NCBI RefSeq assembly: GCF_001889545.1
Contig: NZ_CP018194.1
Coordinates: 310,001 to 374,000 of the forward strand
DNA length: 64,000 nt
DNA from: Granulibacter bethesdensis
Lineage (GTDB): Bacteria; Pseudomonadota; Alphaproteobacteria; Acetobacterales; Acetobacteraceae
Reading direction: 5' to 3'
In this document: positions 52,706 through 64,000 of the stretch, one piece after another
Numbering within the stretch: position 1 is the stretch's first letter
How the letters are laid out: each line of letters opens with the position of its first letter
Notes under the pieces: model-generated
Databases searched by the model: none
The model's input: only the letters and a program-made list of their open reading frames with translations
What the model was told of the DNA's origin: nothing
Translations under genes and position numbers: made by a program

Positions 52706-55264
52706 CTAGCGCCGCAGGGCGGCCAGCGCGGAGAAAGGGTGGTCCGGCGCAACCGGCGTTGGCCTTTTCGGGGGCGGCGGTCGGCGGCTTGTCTCGCGAC
52801 CGGTTTCCCGGTGTGACTCCCGCCGCGGTAGTGGCACCAGCATGGGCGGGGCGGGCGGCCCATAGAAGGATGGTTCCAGTCCCTTGCTGGCAATCCGCAG
52901 GCCCAGCGCTTTCAGCACCATGGGCAGGATGGTGGTTGGAACGGACAGGCGTCCGGGCAGGCCGGCAGGTAACGGCACCGGGCCGCGTCTTGCGGCGAAC
53001 TGAAGCTCGGCGGCGATGCGTTCGGCAATGTCCAGCCGCAGATAGACCGGGCCGGTCCGGACCCATCCCATCGCTTCCGCAAAATCGGATGGCCATCCAA
53101 GGCGGCTGGCTTCGGCCAGCGGCATCGATACCAGCGCCGGGTGGGGCAGGGTGGGAACGGTATTCAGCCCACGGGCAATGCTCAGTAATCTGGCGCGTAC
53201 CGTGACGGAGGCGGCATGGCGCAAAGCGGGAATGCTCAGGCCGAATCGTCCGGCCCGGACCCCGATCTGCTTCAGGGCGCTGCGTTCCGCCGGGGGAATG
53301 GTATCCTCGGTCGCGCCGGGCACCAGACCGCCATTTTCCATCAGACGATGCAGATGTCCGCGCAGCATCGGATGCGGACGGGCGGCTTCCTGCGCCTGAA
53401 ACAGCGGTGCCATGGCGGTGGCAATTGTTCTGTCCAGCCAGGCTTGCAGCCGCATCCGGATACGCTCCCGCAGGCTGCCGTCCAGAAACTCGCTGTCCGT
53501 GACCGTGATCATGGGATTCAGCAGGGTGGGGCCGGGCCGCAACCGTGCGATCGGGTGGCCTTCCCATAAAATCTCCAGCCGATCGGAGATGGACAGGGCC
53601 TGATCCGGCGTGGCTTCCAGACTGATGACCCGGCGTGGCATGGATTCTCGCAAGGCACGCCTTGCCGCGCGCATCACCAGCTTTCTTTCTTCTCCGGCGA
53701 TACCGGCTTCCGGTTCAAACCCGAAGCCGGTGATGTGACCGACCGCATGCCCTTCCACGATCACCTGCCCCGCCTGTGTAACGGCGGAGAGCAGCGGGCT
53801 GTCATCCTGATCCTCCAGCCGCCGCAGCAGATGTGTGGCGCGGCGATCGACGAAGCGGGCGGTGAGTTTTTCATGCAACGCATCGGAAAGCAGGTCCTCA
53901 ACTTCCCGGGTGCGGCCCTGCCAGAACGGAGCATCATTCACCCAGTCCTGATGCGCGGCGATATAGCTCCAGACCCGGATGCCGGACAGGCGCTGCATCA
54001 GCGTGTCGATATCGCCATCGGCCCGGGCCAGATGGTCGATCTGGCTGGCCAGCCAGTCAGCCTGCAAGGTGCGGCGCTGCAAAACCTGCAAAAAGACCCG
54101 GCCACAGAGCTTCGTATGGGTATCGTCCGCCAGCTTGCGGAAATCGGGGATCTGGCAGGTCTCCCACAGCAGCCTCACCCGGCTGCGTCTGGTGCTGTGG
54201 CCGCAGACCAGCGCGCGGATCTCCTGATCCCGTAACAGCGCATCAAGGGTTTCGACATCGCTGGCATCATGCCCGCGCACCAGCCCGGTGCGGGGTGGCG
54301 GCGCGTTGAGGCTGGCCAGCAGGGAATCGCCATCGCTGAAATCGAGATCGGCATTGCGCCAGGCCAACTGGCCGATCGCCTCGAAACGATGGGTCTCTAC
54401 CGCCTCGACCAGTTCTTCCGGCAGGGGGGGACAGTCGGCGGTGGTGCCGAAGGTGCCGTCCCGCATGCCGCGACCGGCGCGCCCGGCAATCTGGGCAATC
54501 TCCGGAGCGGCCAGACGGCGGGCGCGGTGGCCGTCGAATTTCGACAGCCGGGCAAAGGCGACATGGTCGACATCCATGTTCAGCCCCATGCCAATCGCGT
54601 CGGTGGCGACCAGAAAATCGACCTCCTTATCCTGATACAGCGCCACCTGGGCATTGCGGGTGCGGGGGGAGAGTCGTCCCATCACCACGGCGCAGCCGCC
54701 TTTACGGCGGCGGATCAGCTCGGCGATGGCATACACATCGCCGGCGCTGAACGCGACGATGGCGCTGCGGGGCGGCAGGCGGCCAAGCTTCGCGGCCCCT
54801 GCATGGCGCAGCTCGGACAGGCGGGGGCGGGTCTCGATCTCGGCCTGCGGTACCAGGCTTTTCAGCAGTGGCCGGATTGTCTCCGCGCCCAGAAACATGG
54901 TCTCGACCATCCCGCGCGCATGCAGCAGCCGGTCGGTAAAGACATGCCCGCGATCAGGATCGGCGCAGAGCTGTATTTCATCCACCCCGATCCATTCGAC
55001 CGGCCGGTCCAGCGGCATGGCCTCCACGGTGCAGGCAAACCACCGTGCTCCGGGCGGAATAATTTTTTCTTCCCCCGTAATCAGCGCGACGCGATCGGCC
55101 CCTTTGGCGGCCACCATACGGTCATAATTCTCGCGGGCGAGCAGACGCAGGGGAAAACCGATGATGCCGCTTGCATGCGCCAGCATCCTGTCCATTGCCA
55201 AATGCGTCTTCCCGGTATTGGTAGGGCCGAGCACGGCCTTCACCCGGGGGAGTAACTGCGTCAT
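52706..55264 (-). CDS. SUV3-like RNA helicase
   Basis: An 852-residue helicase related to mitochondrial SUV3 rather than to DEAD-box proteins. It opens [20 protein letters not shown] with Walker [10 protein letters not shown], and the Walker B variant is VDEIQLC. Motif V/VI blocks are [19 protein letters not shown] and QIAGRAGRG. Beyond about residue 340 follow a SUV3 C-terminal-like helical region and a large C-terminal part, ending in a Pro/Arg-rich tail. It probably acts in RNA turnover. It precedes the S4 and fdxA genes in the order seen in many alphaproteobacteria and is divergent from htpG. Confidence 0.9.
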   Translation of the reverse strand: MTQLLPRVKAVLGPTNTGKTHLAMDRMLAHASGIIGFPLRLLARENYDRMVAAKGADRVALITGEEKIIPPGARWFACTVEAMPLDRPVEWIGVDEIQLCADPDRGHVFTDRLLHARGMVETMFLGAETIRPLLKSLVPQAEIETRPRLSELRHAGAAKLGRLPPRSAIVAFSAGDVYAIAELIRRRKGGCAVVMGRLSPRTRNAQVALYQDKEVDFLVATDAIGMGLNMDVDHVAFARLSKFDGHRARRLAAPEIAQIAGRAGRGMRDGTFGTTADCPPLPEELVEAVETHRFEAIGQLAWRNADLDFSDGDSLLASLNAPPPRTGLVRGHDASDVETLDALLRDQEIRALVCGHSTRRSRVRLLWETCQIPDFRKLADDTHTKLCGRVFLQVLQRRTLQADWLASQIDHLARADGDIDTLMQRLSGIRVWSYIAAHQDWVNDAPFWQGRTREVEDLLSDALHEKLTARFVDRRATHLLRRLEDQDDSPLLSAVTQAGQVIVEGHAVGHITGFGFEPEAGIAGEERKLVMRAARRALRESMPRRVISLEATPDQALSISDRLEILWEGHPIARLRPGPTLLNPMITVTDSEFLDGSLRERIRMRLQAWLDRTIATAMAPLFQAQEAARPHPMLRGHLHRLMENGGLVPGATEDTIPPAERSALKQIGVRAGRFGLSIPALRHAASVTVRARLLSIARGLNTVPTLPHPALVSMPLAEASRLGWPSDFAEAMGWVRTGPVYLRLDIAERIAAELQFAARRGPVPLPAGLPGRLSVPTTILPMVLKALGLRIASKGLEPSFYGPPAPPMLVPLPRRESHRETGRETSRRPPPPKRPTPVAPDHPFSALAALRR

Positions 55265-55294
55265 GGATATATAGTCTGTGTGCAGGGAGACGGA

Positions 55295-55322
55295 TTGCAA
55301 GCGGGCATCATGTGCGCCATCT
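55295..55322 (+). promoter_or_regulatory. Weak candidate heat-shock promoter of htpG
   Basis: TTGCAAG, 13 bases, CGCCATCT: loosely like the RpoH -35/-10 (CTTGAA / CCCCATnT). Several mismatches; it is listed because htpG is a classic RpoH target. Confidence 0.25.
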
Positions 55323-55429
55323 CCATGACTGAAACGGAGGGGAATGCAAGAGGAGGTCCGTCCGCCGTCAGGGGCCGGTTCCCTTTCCCGCCGTGTTTGA
55401 GCATTTCAACGATGGAGCGTACTCAGATC

Positions 55430-57370
55430 ATGAGCGACCAGACAACAACCGGACAGGCCACCGCCGGAGAAACCGGGGCCAGCGGTTCGGAGCAGCATCG
55501 TTTCGGGGCCGAAGTGGACCGGCTGCTGCATCTCGTCATTCATTCCCTGTATACCGAGCGCGAGATTTTCCTGCGCGAACTGGTCGCCAACGCCGCCGAC
55601 GCCATCGAGCGCCGCAGATTCGAGGCGTTGTCCGACACCGCCCTGCTGGCTGGCGCGGATGAGTCGAAGATCCGGATCTCCGCTGACAAGGCCGCCCGCA
55701 CCCTGACCATTGCCGATGGTGGTATCGGCATGACCCGGGATGATCTGATCACCCATCTCGGCACCATTGCCAAATCCGGCACCCGCGCCTTTGGCGAGGC
55801 TCTGAAAGCCCGCGAGGAGCAGAAGGAAGGCGCTGAAAAGCCGACCACGATTGGCCAGTTCGGCGTCGGTTTCTATGCCGCCTTCATGGTGGCCGACCGG
55901 GTGGAGGTGACCTCCCGCCGCGCCGGCACGGATGAAGCCTGGACATGGTCGTCGGAGGGGAACGGTACGTTTGCCATCGCGCCCGGCAGCCGGGATACGG
56001 CGGGCACGACCATCGTGATGCATATCAAAGCCGATGCTGACGAATTCCTCGATTCCTGGCGTCTGGAAAATATTATCCGCAAATGGGCCGATTTCATCGC
56101 TGTTCCCGTGCTGGTGGCGCAGGAAGATGGCGAGGACCGGGCTGCCAATGATGGGGCCGCGCTGTGGCGCAAGAGCAAGTCGGAGGTGACGGAGGAGGAA
56201 TATGAAGCCTTCTACCGCCATGTCGGCAGCTTTTTCGACAAGCCGTGGGCGACCCTGCACTGGCGGGCAGAAGGGGCGATTGATTTCTCCGCCCTGCTGT
56301 TTATCCCCGGCAGTCCCGGCTTCACGCCGATGGATGAGGAGCGTGAGAGCCGCGTCCGTCTGCATGTGAAGCGGATGTTCATCACCGATCGTGCCGAGAT
56401 TCTGCCTGCCTGGCTGCGCTTCGTACATGGCGTGGTTGATACGGATGATCTGCCGCTGAATGTCAGCCGCGAAATGTTGCAGGCCACTCCGGTGCTGGCG
56501 CGTATCCGCAAGGCGGTGACGAACCGTGTGCTGACGGAGCTGAAAACCCGCGCCAGGGACGAGGAAAACTACCGCGGTTTCTGGCAGAATTTCGGCCGCG
56601 TGCTGAAGGAAGGCGTGTGGGACGATTCCGAGCATCGCAAGGATCTGCTGCCTTTGCTGCGTTTCGCATCCTCTGCCATTCCGGCGGATCAGGATGGCGG
56701 CCTGACCTCGCTGGACGCTTATGTCTCGCGCATGAAGGAAGGCCAGAAGGCGATCTACTACCTTGCCGGAGACCGGGTGGAGACTCTGCGCAACTCACCC
56801 CAGCTCGAAGGCTTCCGGGCGCAGGGCTACGAAGTGCTGCTGCTGGAAGACCCGATCGACGCATTCTGGCCGGAGCGTGCCGAGTCGTTCGCGGATAAGC
56901 CGATCCGCTCGGTGGCCCGCTCGGCGGAGGATCTGGCGGCACCGGAAGGCGACGTGCCGGATGTGTCGACGCTGACCTCCGCCCTGAAAGCAGCCCTGGG
57001 CGAGCGCGTGTCGGAGGTGCGTGCCAGCACTCGTCTGGTCTCCAGCGCGGTTATTCTTTCTTCTGCGGGCGTGGGGCCTGATCTTCAGATGCAGCGCCTG
57101 CTGGCGCGTGCCGGACGCGGCTTGCCCCCCGCTCCGCCGGTGCTGGAAATCAACCCGCGCCATAAGCTGATCGCCTCCCTCGCCAGTGCCGCCACGCAGG
57201 GGGAGGGCGAGACACGCGGCATGGAAAGTGTCGCGGAAACCCTGCTCGATCTGGCGCGGATTCAGGAAGGTGAGGCACCAGCCGACCCGACCGCCTTTGC
57301 CGGGCGGGTTATGAACTGGATCGAGCAGGGGCTGCCCGGTCATCAGGCTGCGGACGAGGCCTCCGCGTGA
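55430..57370 (+). CDS. htpG: Chaperone protein HtpG (Hsp90)
   Basis: ATP-dependent cytosolic chaperone of the GHKL family. From the ATG at 55430 the protein is 646 residues. The start of the fold is [22 protein letters not shown] with ATP-binding Asn (here in the ANAADAIE motif), then [34 protein letters not shown], and the middle domain block [11 protein letters not shown]. The C-terminal dimerisation part is Ala/Leu-rich. ATG 55412 ([10 protein letters not shown]) is an alternative start. Its stop overlaps the start of the aminopeptidase gene (GTGA). Confidence 0.96.
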   Translation: MSDQTTTGQATAGETGASGSEQHRFGAEVDRLLHLVIHSLYTEREIFLRELVANAADAIERRRFEALSDTALLAGADESKIRISADKAARTLTIADGGIGMTRDDLITHLGTIAKSGTRAFGEALKAREEQKEGAEKPTTIGQFGVGFYAAFMVADRVEVTSRRAGTDEAWTWSSEGNGTFAIAPGSRDTAGTTIVMHIKADADEFLDSWRLENIIRKWADFIAVPVLVAQEDGEDRAANDGAALWRKSKSEVTEEEYEAFYRHVGSFFDKPWATLHWRAEGAIDFSALLFIPGSPGFTPMDEERESRVRLHVKRMFITDRAEILPAWLRFVHGVVDTDDLPLNVSREMLQATPVLARIRKAVTNRVLTELKTRARDEENYRGFWQNFGRVLKEGVWDDSEHRKDLLPLLRFASSAIPADQDGGLTSLDAYVSRMKEGQKAIYYLAGDRVETLRNSPQLEGFRAQGYEVLLLEDPIDAFWPERAESFADKPIRSVARSAEDLAAPEGDVPDVSTLTSALKAALGERVSEVRASTRLVSSAVILSSAGVGPDLQMQRLLARAGRGLPPAPPVLEINPRHKLIASLASAATQGEGETRGMESVAETLLDLARIQEGEAPADPTAFAGRVMNWIEQGLPGHQAADEASA

Positions 57371-58815
57371 GCGGCGCTCCGGAGGGCCGCTCACGGGTGG
57401 TTGCTTCCCCGGATGAAATTGTCTGGGGGCGGCCTCTGGAGTGTTTCGTGGAGGGGGAGAGTCATTCTCTCCCCATCTTTCCGTTGCGGCCGGAGGGTCT
57501 GGAAGCTTTTCTCGCTGGAGAGGGCGCGCATGCTGCCGGGTTTCTGCGTGGGGCCGGGCTGACGGCGAAAGCGGGGCAGCTTCTGCTGTATCCGGCAGCG
57601 GACGGGACTGGTCCGGGTGGCGCGGTGCTTGGTCTTGGCGCAAGCCGTGATCCGTGGGTTTTCGGTGATCTGTCCAGTCGCCTGCCTGCCGGCACGGTGT
57701 GGCATCTGGAGGCGGGGGATTATGCCCCCGATCAGGCGGCGCTCGGTTTCGCGCTGGGCGCTTACCGGTTCGACCTGTTCAAGGGGCGGCAGGATGCCCC
57801 CGTCCCGGCCCGTCTGGTTGTGCCGGCGGAAAGTGCGTGGGCGCTGGAAGAAGCCCGTGCCGTGTGGCTGGCGCGTGATCTCATCAACACGCCTCCCAAC
57901 CGGCTGGGACCGCAGGAACTGGCGGAAGCCGTGCGCCGGATTGGCCATGAGGCAGGCGCGGCAGTGGAGATCGTGACAGGTCCGGCGCTGGAGGCAGCCT
58001 ATCCGGCCATTGCCGCAGTCGGGGCGGGATCAGACCGGCCTCCTGCTGTTGCCATTCTGCGTTGGCAAGGTAGCCGGGCCGATGAGATTTCTCCGCTGAT
58101 CGCGCTGTGCGGCAAGGGGGTGGTGTTCGACACGGGCGGGTATGATCTGAAGCCCTCCGCCGCCATGCTGCGGATGAAGAAAGATATGGGCGGTGCTGCG
58201 GTGATGCTGGCGGCGGCACGGCTGATCATGCAGCGCGATCTGCCGGTCCGGCTGGTGCTGCGGGTCGGGTGCGTGGAAAACAGCGTCTCCGGCCGCGCGA
58301 TGCGCCCGTCCGATGTTCTGCCCACGCGCAGCGGGTTGACGGTCGAGGTCGGCAATACGGATGCTGAAGGTCGTTTGGTGTTGTGTGATCTTCTGGCAGA
58401 AGCCGCTGAAGAATCGCCTTCCCTGTTGGTCGATGCCGCCACCCTGACCGGGGCGGCTCGTGTCGCGGCCGGTCCTGATCTGCCGGTGCTGTTTTCCAAC
58501 GATCCACTCTGGGCGGACCGGCTGGAACGGGCGGGCGGCAACGTCTCTGATCCGGTCTGTCGGCTGCCTCTGTGGGACGGGTATGATTCATGGCTGTCCA
58601 GCGATGTGGCCGATCTGAATAGTGTGTCCAGCCGTCCGTTTGCCGGTGCGATTATTGCAGCCCTGTTTTTGCGCCGTTTCGTTCCGCCTGAGACTGCATG
58701 GGTTCATTACGACCTCTATGCATGGAACGATGAGAATAGGCCGGGTCGTCCGCGCGGTGGTGAAGGCCAGATATTGCGAGGCTTTGTAGGTTCATTATCC
58801 CATTATTACAAATAA
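57367..58815 (+). CDS. Leucyl aminopeptidase family (M17) protein
   Basis: A 482-residue M17 metallo-aminopeptidase that removes N-terminal amino acids from peptides. The GTG start overlaps the htpG stop, suggesting coupling. The N-terminal domain is variable. The catalytic part shows the two-metal site in [30 protein letters not shown] and [14 protein letters not shown]. It is slightly shorter and more divergent than PepA, resembling the second M17 paralogue of acetic acid bacteria. No signal peptide is seen, so it is cytosolic. Confidence 0.92.
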   Translation: MSGAPEGRSRVVASPDEIVWGRPLECFVEGESHSLPIFPLRPEGLEAFLAGEGAHAAGFLRGAGLTAKAGQLLLYPAADGTGPGGAVLGLGASRDPWVFGDLSSRLPAGTVWHLEAGDYAPDQAALGFALGAYRFDLFKGRQDAPVPARLVVPAESAWALEEARAVWLARDLINTPPNRLGPQELAEAVRRIGHEAGAAVEIVTGPALEAAYPAIAAVGAGSDRPPAVAILRWQGSRADEISPLIALCGKGVVFDTGGYDLKPSAAMLRMKKDMGGAAVMLAAARLIMQRDLPVRLVLRVGCVENSVSGRAMRPSDVLPTRSGLTVEVGNTDAEGRLVLCDLLAEAAEESPSLLVDAATLTGAARVAAGPDLPVLFSNDPLWADRLERAGGNVSDPVCRLPLWDGYDSWLSSDVADLNSVSSRPFAGAIIAALFLRRFVPPETAWVHYDLYAWNDENRPGRPRGGEGQILRGFVGSLSHYYK

Positions 58816-58875
58816 TTCATTACGAGAAGTTTTAAGAACACGATCGTAAATTTGATAGTATTTTCCTTATCAGCA

Positions 58876-58932
58876 CAGACCACGCTGCATCGCAGATGTA
58901 GAGTGGTCTGCCATATATCGGATAATATATGG
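58876..58932. promoter_or_regulatory. Two adjacent hairpins between the M17 peptidase and MarR genes
   Basis: CAGACCAC/GTGGTCTG (58876-58910, 19-nt loop with partial internal pairing) is followed directly by CCATATAT/ATATATGG (58911-58932, 6-nt loop). The second could be a MarR-type operator; the first could be a terminator of the upstream transcript, although no T run follows. Confidence 0.5.
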
Positions 58933-59019
58933 TTGTTGGCTGGATAAAACATTTTGTAACTCGGCTGTTGAAACGATTTCTGCAATTGTTGCGTTACAAG
59001 CAGGGAAAGGATCATTATT

Positions 59020-59403
59020 ATGGGTAGTGTTAGCAATACGGATCAAATGGTCGGCATTCTGCGCGACACGGTTGTTGCGATGGTGCGTCGTGACGGTCCC
59101 GATCTCTCCGCCCGGCAGCTTGGCGTTTTTCTGACCTGCTACATGCAGGACGGCGCACATACAGTGCGTGGACTGGCGCAGGAACTGAATGTTTCCAAGC
59201 CGGCCATTACTCGTGCGCTTGATCGGCTGGGTGAGCTGGATTTGGCCCGCCGCAAGGTGGACCCGATGGATCGTCGCAGCGTGCTGGTGCAGCGAACCAT
59301 GAAAGGCAATGCTTTCCTGCGCGATCTGCGTTCGATCATGGCCGAGGCGGCTGCCCCGCAGCGTCGCGGCAGCAACGAAGGACGACGCGTTGCGAACGGC
59401 TGA
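59020..59403 (+). CDS. MarR family transcriptional regulator
   Basis: A 127-residue winged-helix protein. The recognition region is TVRGLAQELNVSKPAITRAL (helix-turn-helix) followed by the beta-wing LARRKVDPMDRRSVLVQRT. It is short for the family, with little dimerisation helix at the N terminus (about 30 residues). It probably binds a nearby palindrome such as CCATATAT-N6-ATATATGG, about 90 bases upstream (inferred). An AGGGAAAGGA site is just before the ATG. The signal it senses is unknown; it is followed by dnaN after 216 nt. Confidence 0.88.
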   Translation: MGSVSNTDQMVGILRDTVVAMVRRDGPDLSARQLGVFLTCYMQDGAHTVRGLAQELNVSKPAITRALDRLGELDLARRKVDPMDRRSVLVQRTMKGNAFLRDLRSIMAEAAAPQRRGSNEGRRVANG

Positions 59404-59619
59404 TTGTCGCCCGCTTCCTGCCACCGACCGCTGCCATCAACTGTGATCCGATGGTATGCGGGGCGGGTGCATGTCCGCTTATAAACACATAAAAGCTGAC
59501 TGATTATGGGGTGATATGGGCAAGGCGGCCTTTTCCATTGGGAAAAGCGTTGCTAGTCTCGTCGCCCCCGCAGCCGGGCGCTCATGCATGGTGCTGTGGG
59601 CGCTGGCAGGATTGAAGCA

Positions 59620-60747
59620 ATGAAGTTCAAGGCCGAACGCGCTGTGCTCCTCAAGGCGCTGGCGCATGTTCAAAGCGTGGTCGAGAAGCGGAACACCATT
59701 CCGATTCTGGCCAATGTGCTTCTTGAGGTGAAAGACGGTGCCCTTCGTTTCACCGCAACCGATATGGAAATTGCCATTGTCGAGGATGTTCCCGCGGAGG
59801 GCCTTCGTGATGGTGCTGTAACGGCTCCGGCTGGTACGCTCTATGAAATTGTCCGCAAGCTGCCTGACGGGGCGGATGTGGAGCTTGATCATCAGGCCGG
59901 CGACCAGCAATTGATGCTGAAATCCGGGCGCTATGCCACCAAGCTGGTAGTGTTGCCGACCGATGATTTCCCCAGCATGACCACTGGTGCTCTGCCGCAT
60001 CAATTCAAGTTGGCAGCCAATGTGCTGAGGGGGTTGATAGACCGTACACGCTTTGCCATCAGCACTGAAGAAACCCGTTACTATCTGAACGGTATTTATT
60101 TTCATGCGGCCCAGGGTGGCCCTGATGGAGCAGCCCTTCGTGCTGTGGCGACGGACGGGCATCGTCTGGCGCGTGTCGAGGAACCTTTGCCCGAAGGCGC
60201 GCTCGGTATGCCGGGAGTCATCGTGCCACGCAAAACGGTCGCGGAATTGCGCAAGCTGCTGGATGAGGTAACGGATACGGTCGATGTCGCCCTTTCCGAT
60301 ACCCGCATCCAGTTTGTGGCGGGACCAGTTACCCTGACCAGCAAACTGATCGACGGTACGTTCCCGGAATATGAGCGCGTGATCCCCAAAGATAACGACA
60401 AGGTTCTGCGGGTGGGGAAAAACGATTTCTCCGCTGCTGTGGCCCGTGTGGCGGCTATTTCTTCCGAACGCTCCCGCCCGGTGAAAATGGCGCTCGACCA
60501 CAATCTGCTGGTACTCTCCGCTTCCAGCCCGGATCAGGGAACCGCAACGGAGGAACTGGATGGTGACCGCATCCAGTATGAATCCGGGGCGCTGGAGATT
60601 GGTTTCCAGGCACGTTATCTGAACGACATCACCGATCAGATTGCCGAGGAAGTTGAGTTCCGCTTTGCCGATGGTTCCGCCCCTACCGTGGTGCAGGATG
60701 CGGCGGATTCCAGCGCGCTTTATGTGCTGATGCCGATGCGCGTCTGA
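59620..60747 (+). CDS. dnaN: DNA polymerase III sliding clamp (beta subunit)
   Basis: Ring-shaped processivity factor for the replicative polymerase. The 375-residue protein starts MKFKAERAVLLKAL and shows three repeated clamp domains (about 1-125, 126-255 and 256-375). The hinge block LPTDDFPSM is in the first half, YYLNGIYFH and ATDGHRLA lie in the middle, and the C-terminal MPMRV binds the clamp loader side. Normal length. recF follows 55 nt downstream, the usual order. dnaA, which often precedes dnaN, is absent here. Confidence 0.97.
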   Translation: MKFKAERAVLLKALAHVQSVVEKRNTIPILANVLLEVKDGALRFTATDMEIAIVEDVPAEGLRDGAVTAPAGTLYEIVRKLPDGADVELDHQAGDQQLMLKSGRYATKLVVLPTDDFPSMTTGALPHQFKLAANVLRGLIDRTRFAISTEETRYYLNGIYFHAAQGGPDGAALRAVATDGHRLARVEEPLPEGALGMPGVIVPRKTVAELRKLLDEVTDTVDVALSDTRIQFVAGPVTLTSKLIDGTFPEYERVIPKDNDKVLRVGKNDFSAAVARVAAISSERSRPVKMALDHNLLVLSASSPDQGTATEELDGDRIQYESGALEIGFQARYLNDITDQIAEEVEFRFADGSAPTVVQDAADSSALYVLMPMRV

Positions 60748-60802
60748 GGGGTAACTGCTGGTTATCTCTCTTTCTGCGGCTGAAGCGGCTGCTTTCCCCG
60801 GC

Positions 60803-61924
60803 GTGGAGGGGCCGTTGCCCCATATCCTGACGCTGACGCTGACCAGCTTCCGAAATTATGCCGCGCTGGCATGGTCTCCGCCGCCGGGGCTGGTGGGGGT
60901 TGTTGGTCCCAATGGCAGCGGCAAGACCAATTTGCTGGAAGCAATTTCCCTGCTTTCCCCCGGTCGCGGGCTGCGCAATGCCCGCACGGACCAGCTTGCA
61001 AGGCAGGGGGAAGGGGGAGATGGCAGTTGGGCAGTGCATGCCCGGATACTGTCTTCAACAGGGCCGGTAGAACTGGCAACCGGTGTGCTCCCGGGCAATG
61101 AGCGTCGTCAGGTGCGGATTGATGGCGATGTCATACGGGGTCAGGCTGAGCTGGGCACCCATATCACCACAGTCTGGCTGACCCCTCAGATGGATCGGCT
61201 GTTTCAGGAGGGCCCTGCCGGACGTCGGAGATTTCTCGATCGTCTGGTTTACGGGCTGGAACCGGCGCATGCACGGGAAGTCGCGGCTCAGGCGGCGAGT
61301 CTTACGGAACGGGCACGGCTGCTGGCCATGCGGGCCGATCCGGCCTGGCTGGCAGCGGTTGAGGATTCCATTGCCCGTCATGCGACGGCGGTGACAGCTT
61401 CCCGCCTTGCTTATGTCACACGGTTGAATGATGTCCTGGCTCAGGACGGCGCAGGAGGTTTTCCGTCTGCAAGGCTGGAGCTGAACTGTGCCATTGCCAC
61501 CCGTCTTTCCTGCCATCCGGCAGTGGAGGTTGAGGACTGGCTGCGTGCCGCCCTGCGTGACAGCCGCGAGACTGACGGGGAGAGTGGCACGCAGGGAATA
61601 GGTGCCCATCGCAGCGATCTGCTGATGAAGGATGCGGCAACCGGCCGCTCGGCATCGATTGCCAGTACCGGCCAGCAGAAAGCCCTGCTGATCGGGGTAA
61701 CTTTGGGCCACGCCGTTCTGTTGCGGAAGGTGAGGGGGCGGGCGCCGGTGATGCTGCTGGATGAGCCCATGACCCATCTGGACGCTGAACGCCGGAAGCT
61801 TTTGCTGACGGCATTGCGGGGGCTGGGTGGACAAGGTTTGCTGACAGCGACAGACCGCGATGCATTCGATGCGGATATATCCTGCGTTACCTGCCTGGAG
61901 GGATGCCTGCACCCGGCATCCTAG
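60803..61924 (+). CDS. recF: DNA repair protein RecF
   Basis: SMC-like ATPase that loads RecA at gaps with RecO and RecR. The protein has 373 residues from the GTG at 60803. The N-terminal block LTLTSFRNY is followed by Walker A GPNGSGKTNLLEAI and the GLRNARTDQL region; the C terminus holds the signature (STGQQKALLIGVTLGHA) and Walker B VMLLDEPMTHLDAERR. A TTG four codons downstream would also fit. It lies in dnaN-recF-gyrB order; gyrB starts 128 nt after its stop. Confidence 0.95.
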   Translation: MEGPLPHILTLTLTSFRNYAALAWSPPPGLVGVVGPNGSGKTNLLEAISLLSPGRGLRNARTDQLARQGEGGDGSWAVHARILSSTGPVELATGVLPGNERRQVRIDGDVIRGQAELGTHITTVWLTPQMDRLFQEGPAGRRRFLDRLVYGLEPAHAREVAAQAASLTERARLLAMRADPAWLAAVEDSIARHATAVTASRLAYVTRLNDVLAQDGAGGFPSARLELNCAIATRLSCHPAVEVEDWLRAALRDSRETDGESGTQGIGAHRSDLLMKDAATGRSASIASTGQQKALLIGVTLGHAVLLRKVRGRAPVMLLDEPMTHLDAERRKLLLTALRGLGGQGLLTATDRDAFDADISCVTCLEGCLHPAS

Positions 61925-62013
61925 AGGATATGCTCCCCTTTTGGGATTGATGGGGCCGCTTGATGGAGCCAGCCCCGGTTAGGGCTGTCCCTCGTGGTGA
62001 TAGTCGAGTATAA

Positions 62014-64000
<1,987 letters not shown>

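Overview
The window looks like the chromosome of an alphaproteobacterium, most probably an acetic acid bacterium (Acetobacteraceae; a Granulibacter-like genome would fit). The support is inferential. It has a Shemin-type 5-aminolevulinate synthase, an SRP RNA directly upstream of dnaX, the helicase/S4/FdxA cluster typical of alphaproteobacteria, DUF1674 and DUF6481 proteins, a 7Fe ferredoxin and moderately high GC. No insertion sequence, prophage, CRISPR array or rRNA operon is visible. Nearly all of the window is densely packed housekeeping sequence.

Layout. 1-2.3 kb: dnaX and the SRP RNA (minus strand). 2.4-4.7 kb: a small membrane protein, argG and marC. 4.8-12.2 kb: a minus-strand run of cytochrome c maturation genes (ccmC, D, E, F, G, H, I, mostly overlapping) followed by acs. 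12.3-13.7 kb: YciI, EVE, Rieske and SDHAF4-like small genes. 13.7-15.5 kb: MFS exporter, DUF167 and YggT. 15.7 kb: tRNA-Ala. 15.8-22.4 kb: an MFS transporter, prfB with its programmed frameshift, a class A penicillin-binding protein and an amidase. 23-25.7 kb: rne. 25.8 kb: tRNA-Lys, followed by an AT-richer accessory stretch (di-heme cytochrome, heme oxygenase, small secreted protein). 28.7-38.2 kb: nadE, a glyoxalase-fold protein and the queuosine genes queA-tgt-queF, with queG a little further on, interleaved with an FAH hydrolase, a thioesterase, wrbA and a LysR regulator. 38.2-47.5 kb: regulators, a methyltransferase, thiM, stress-type and permease genes, several small lipoproteins or secreted proteins and hemA. 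47.6-51.3 kb: an M20 amidohydrolase, then gap-pgk. 51.4-58.8 kb: a decayed DUF2165 gene, fdxA, an S4 protein, a SUV3-like helicase, htpG and a leucyl aminopeptidase. 59-64 kb: a MarR regulator, dnaN, recF and gyrB, which runs off the window end.

Functional themes are envelope and cytochrome biogenesis (ccm, PBP, amidase), tRNA modification (queuosine), translation and RNA turnover (prfB, rne, SRP, SUV3-like helicase), central carbon metabolism (acs, gap, pgk) and replication (dnaX, dnaN, recF, gyrB).

I found no convincing new multi-gene defence or biosynthetic system. The best leads are small: an apparent CTG start coupled to the upstream stop codon, two decaying genes, an orphan terminator suggesting a small RNA, a tandem 18-bp repeat in a divergent regulatory region, paired hairpins before the MarR gene, and the accessory stretch next to tRNA-Lys.
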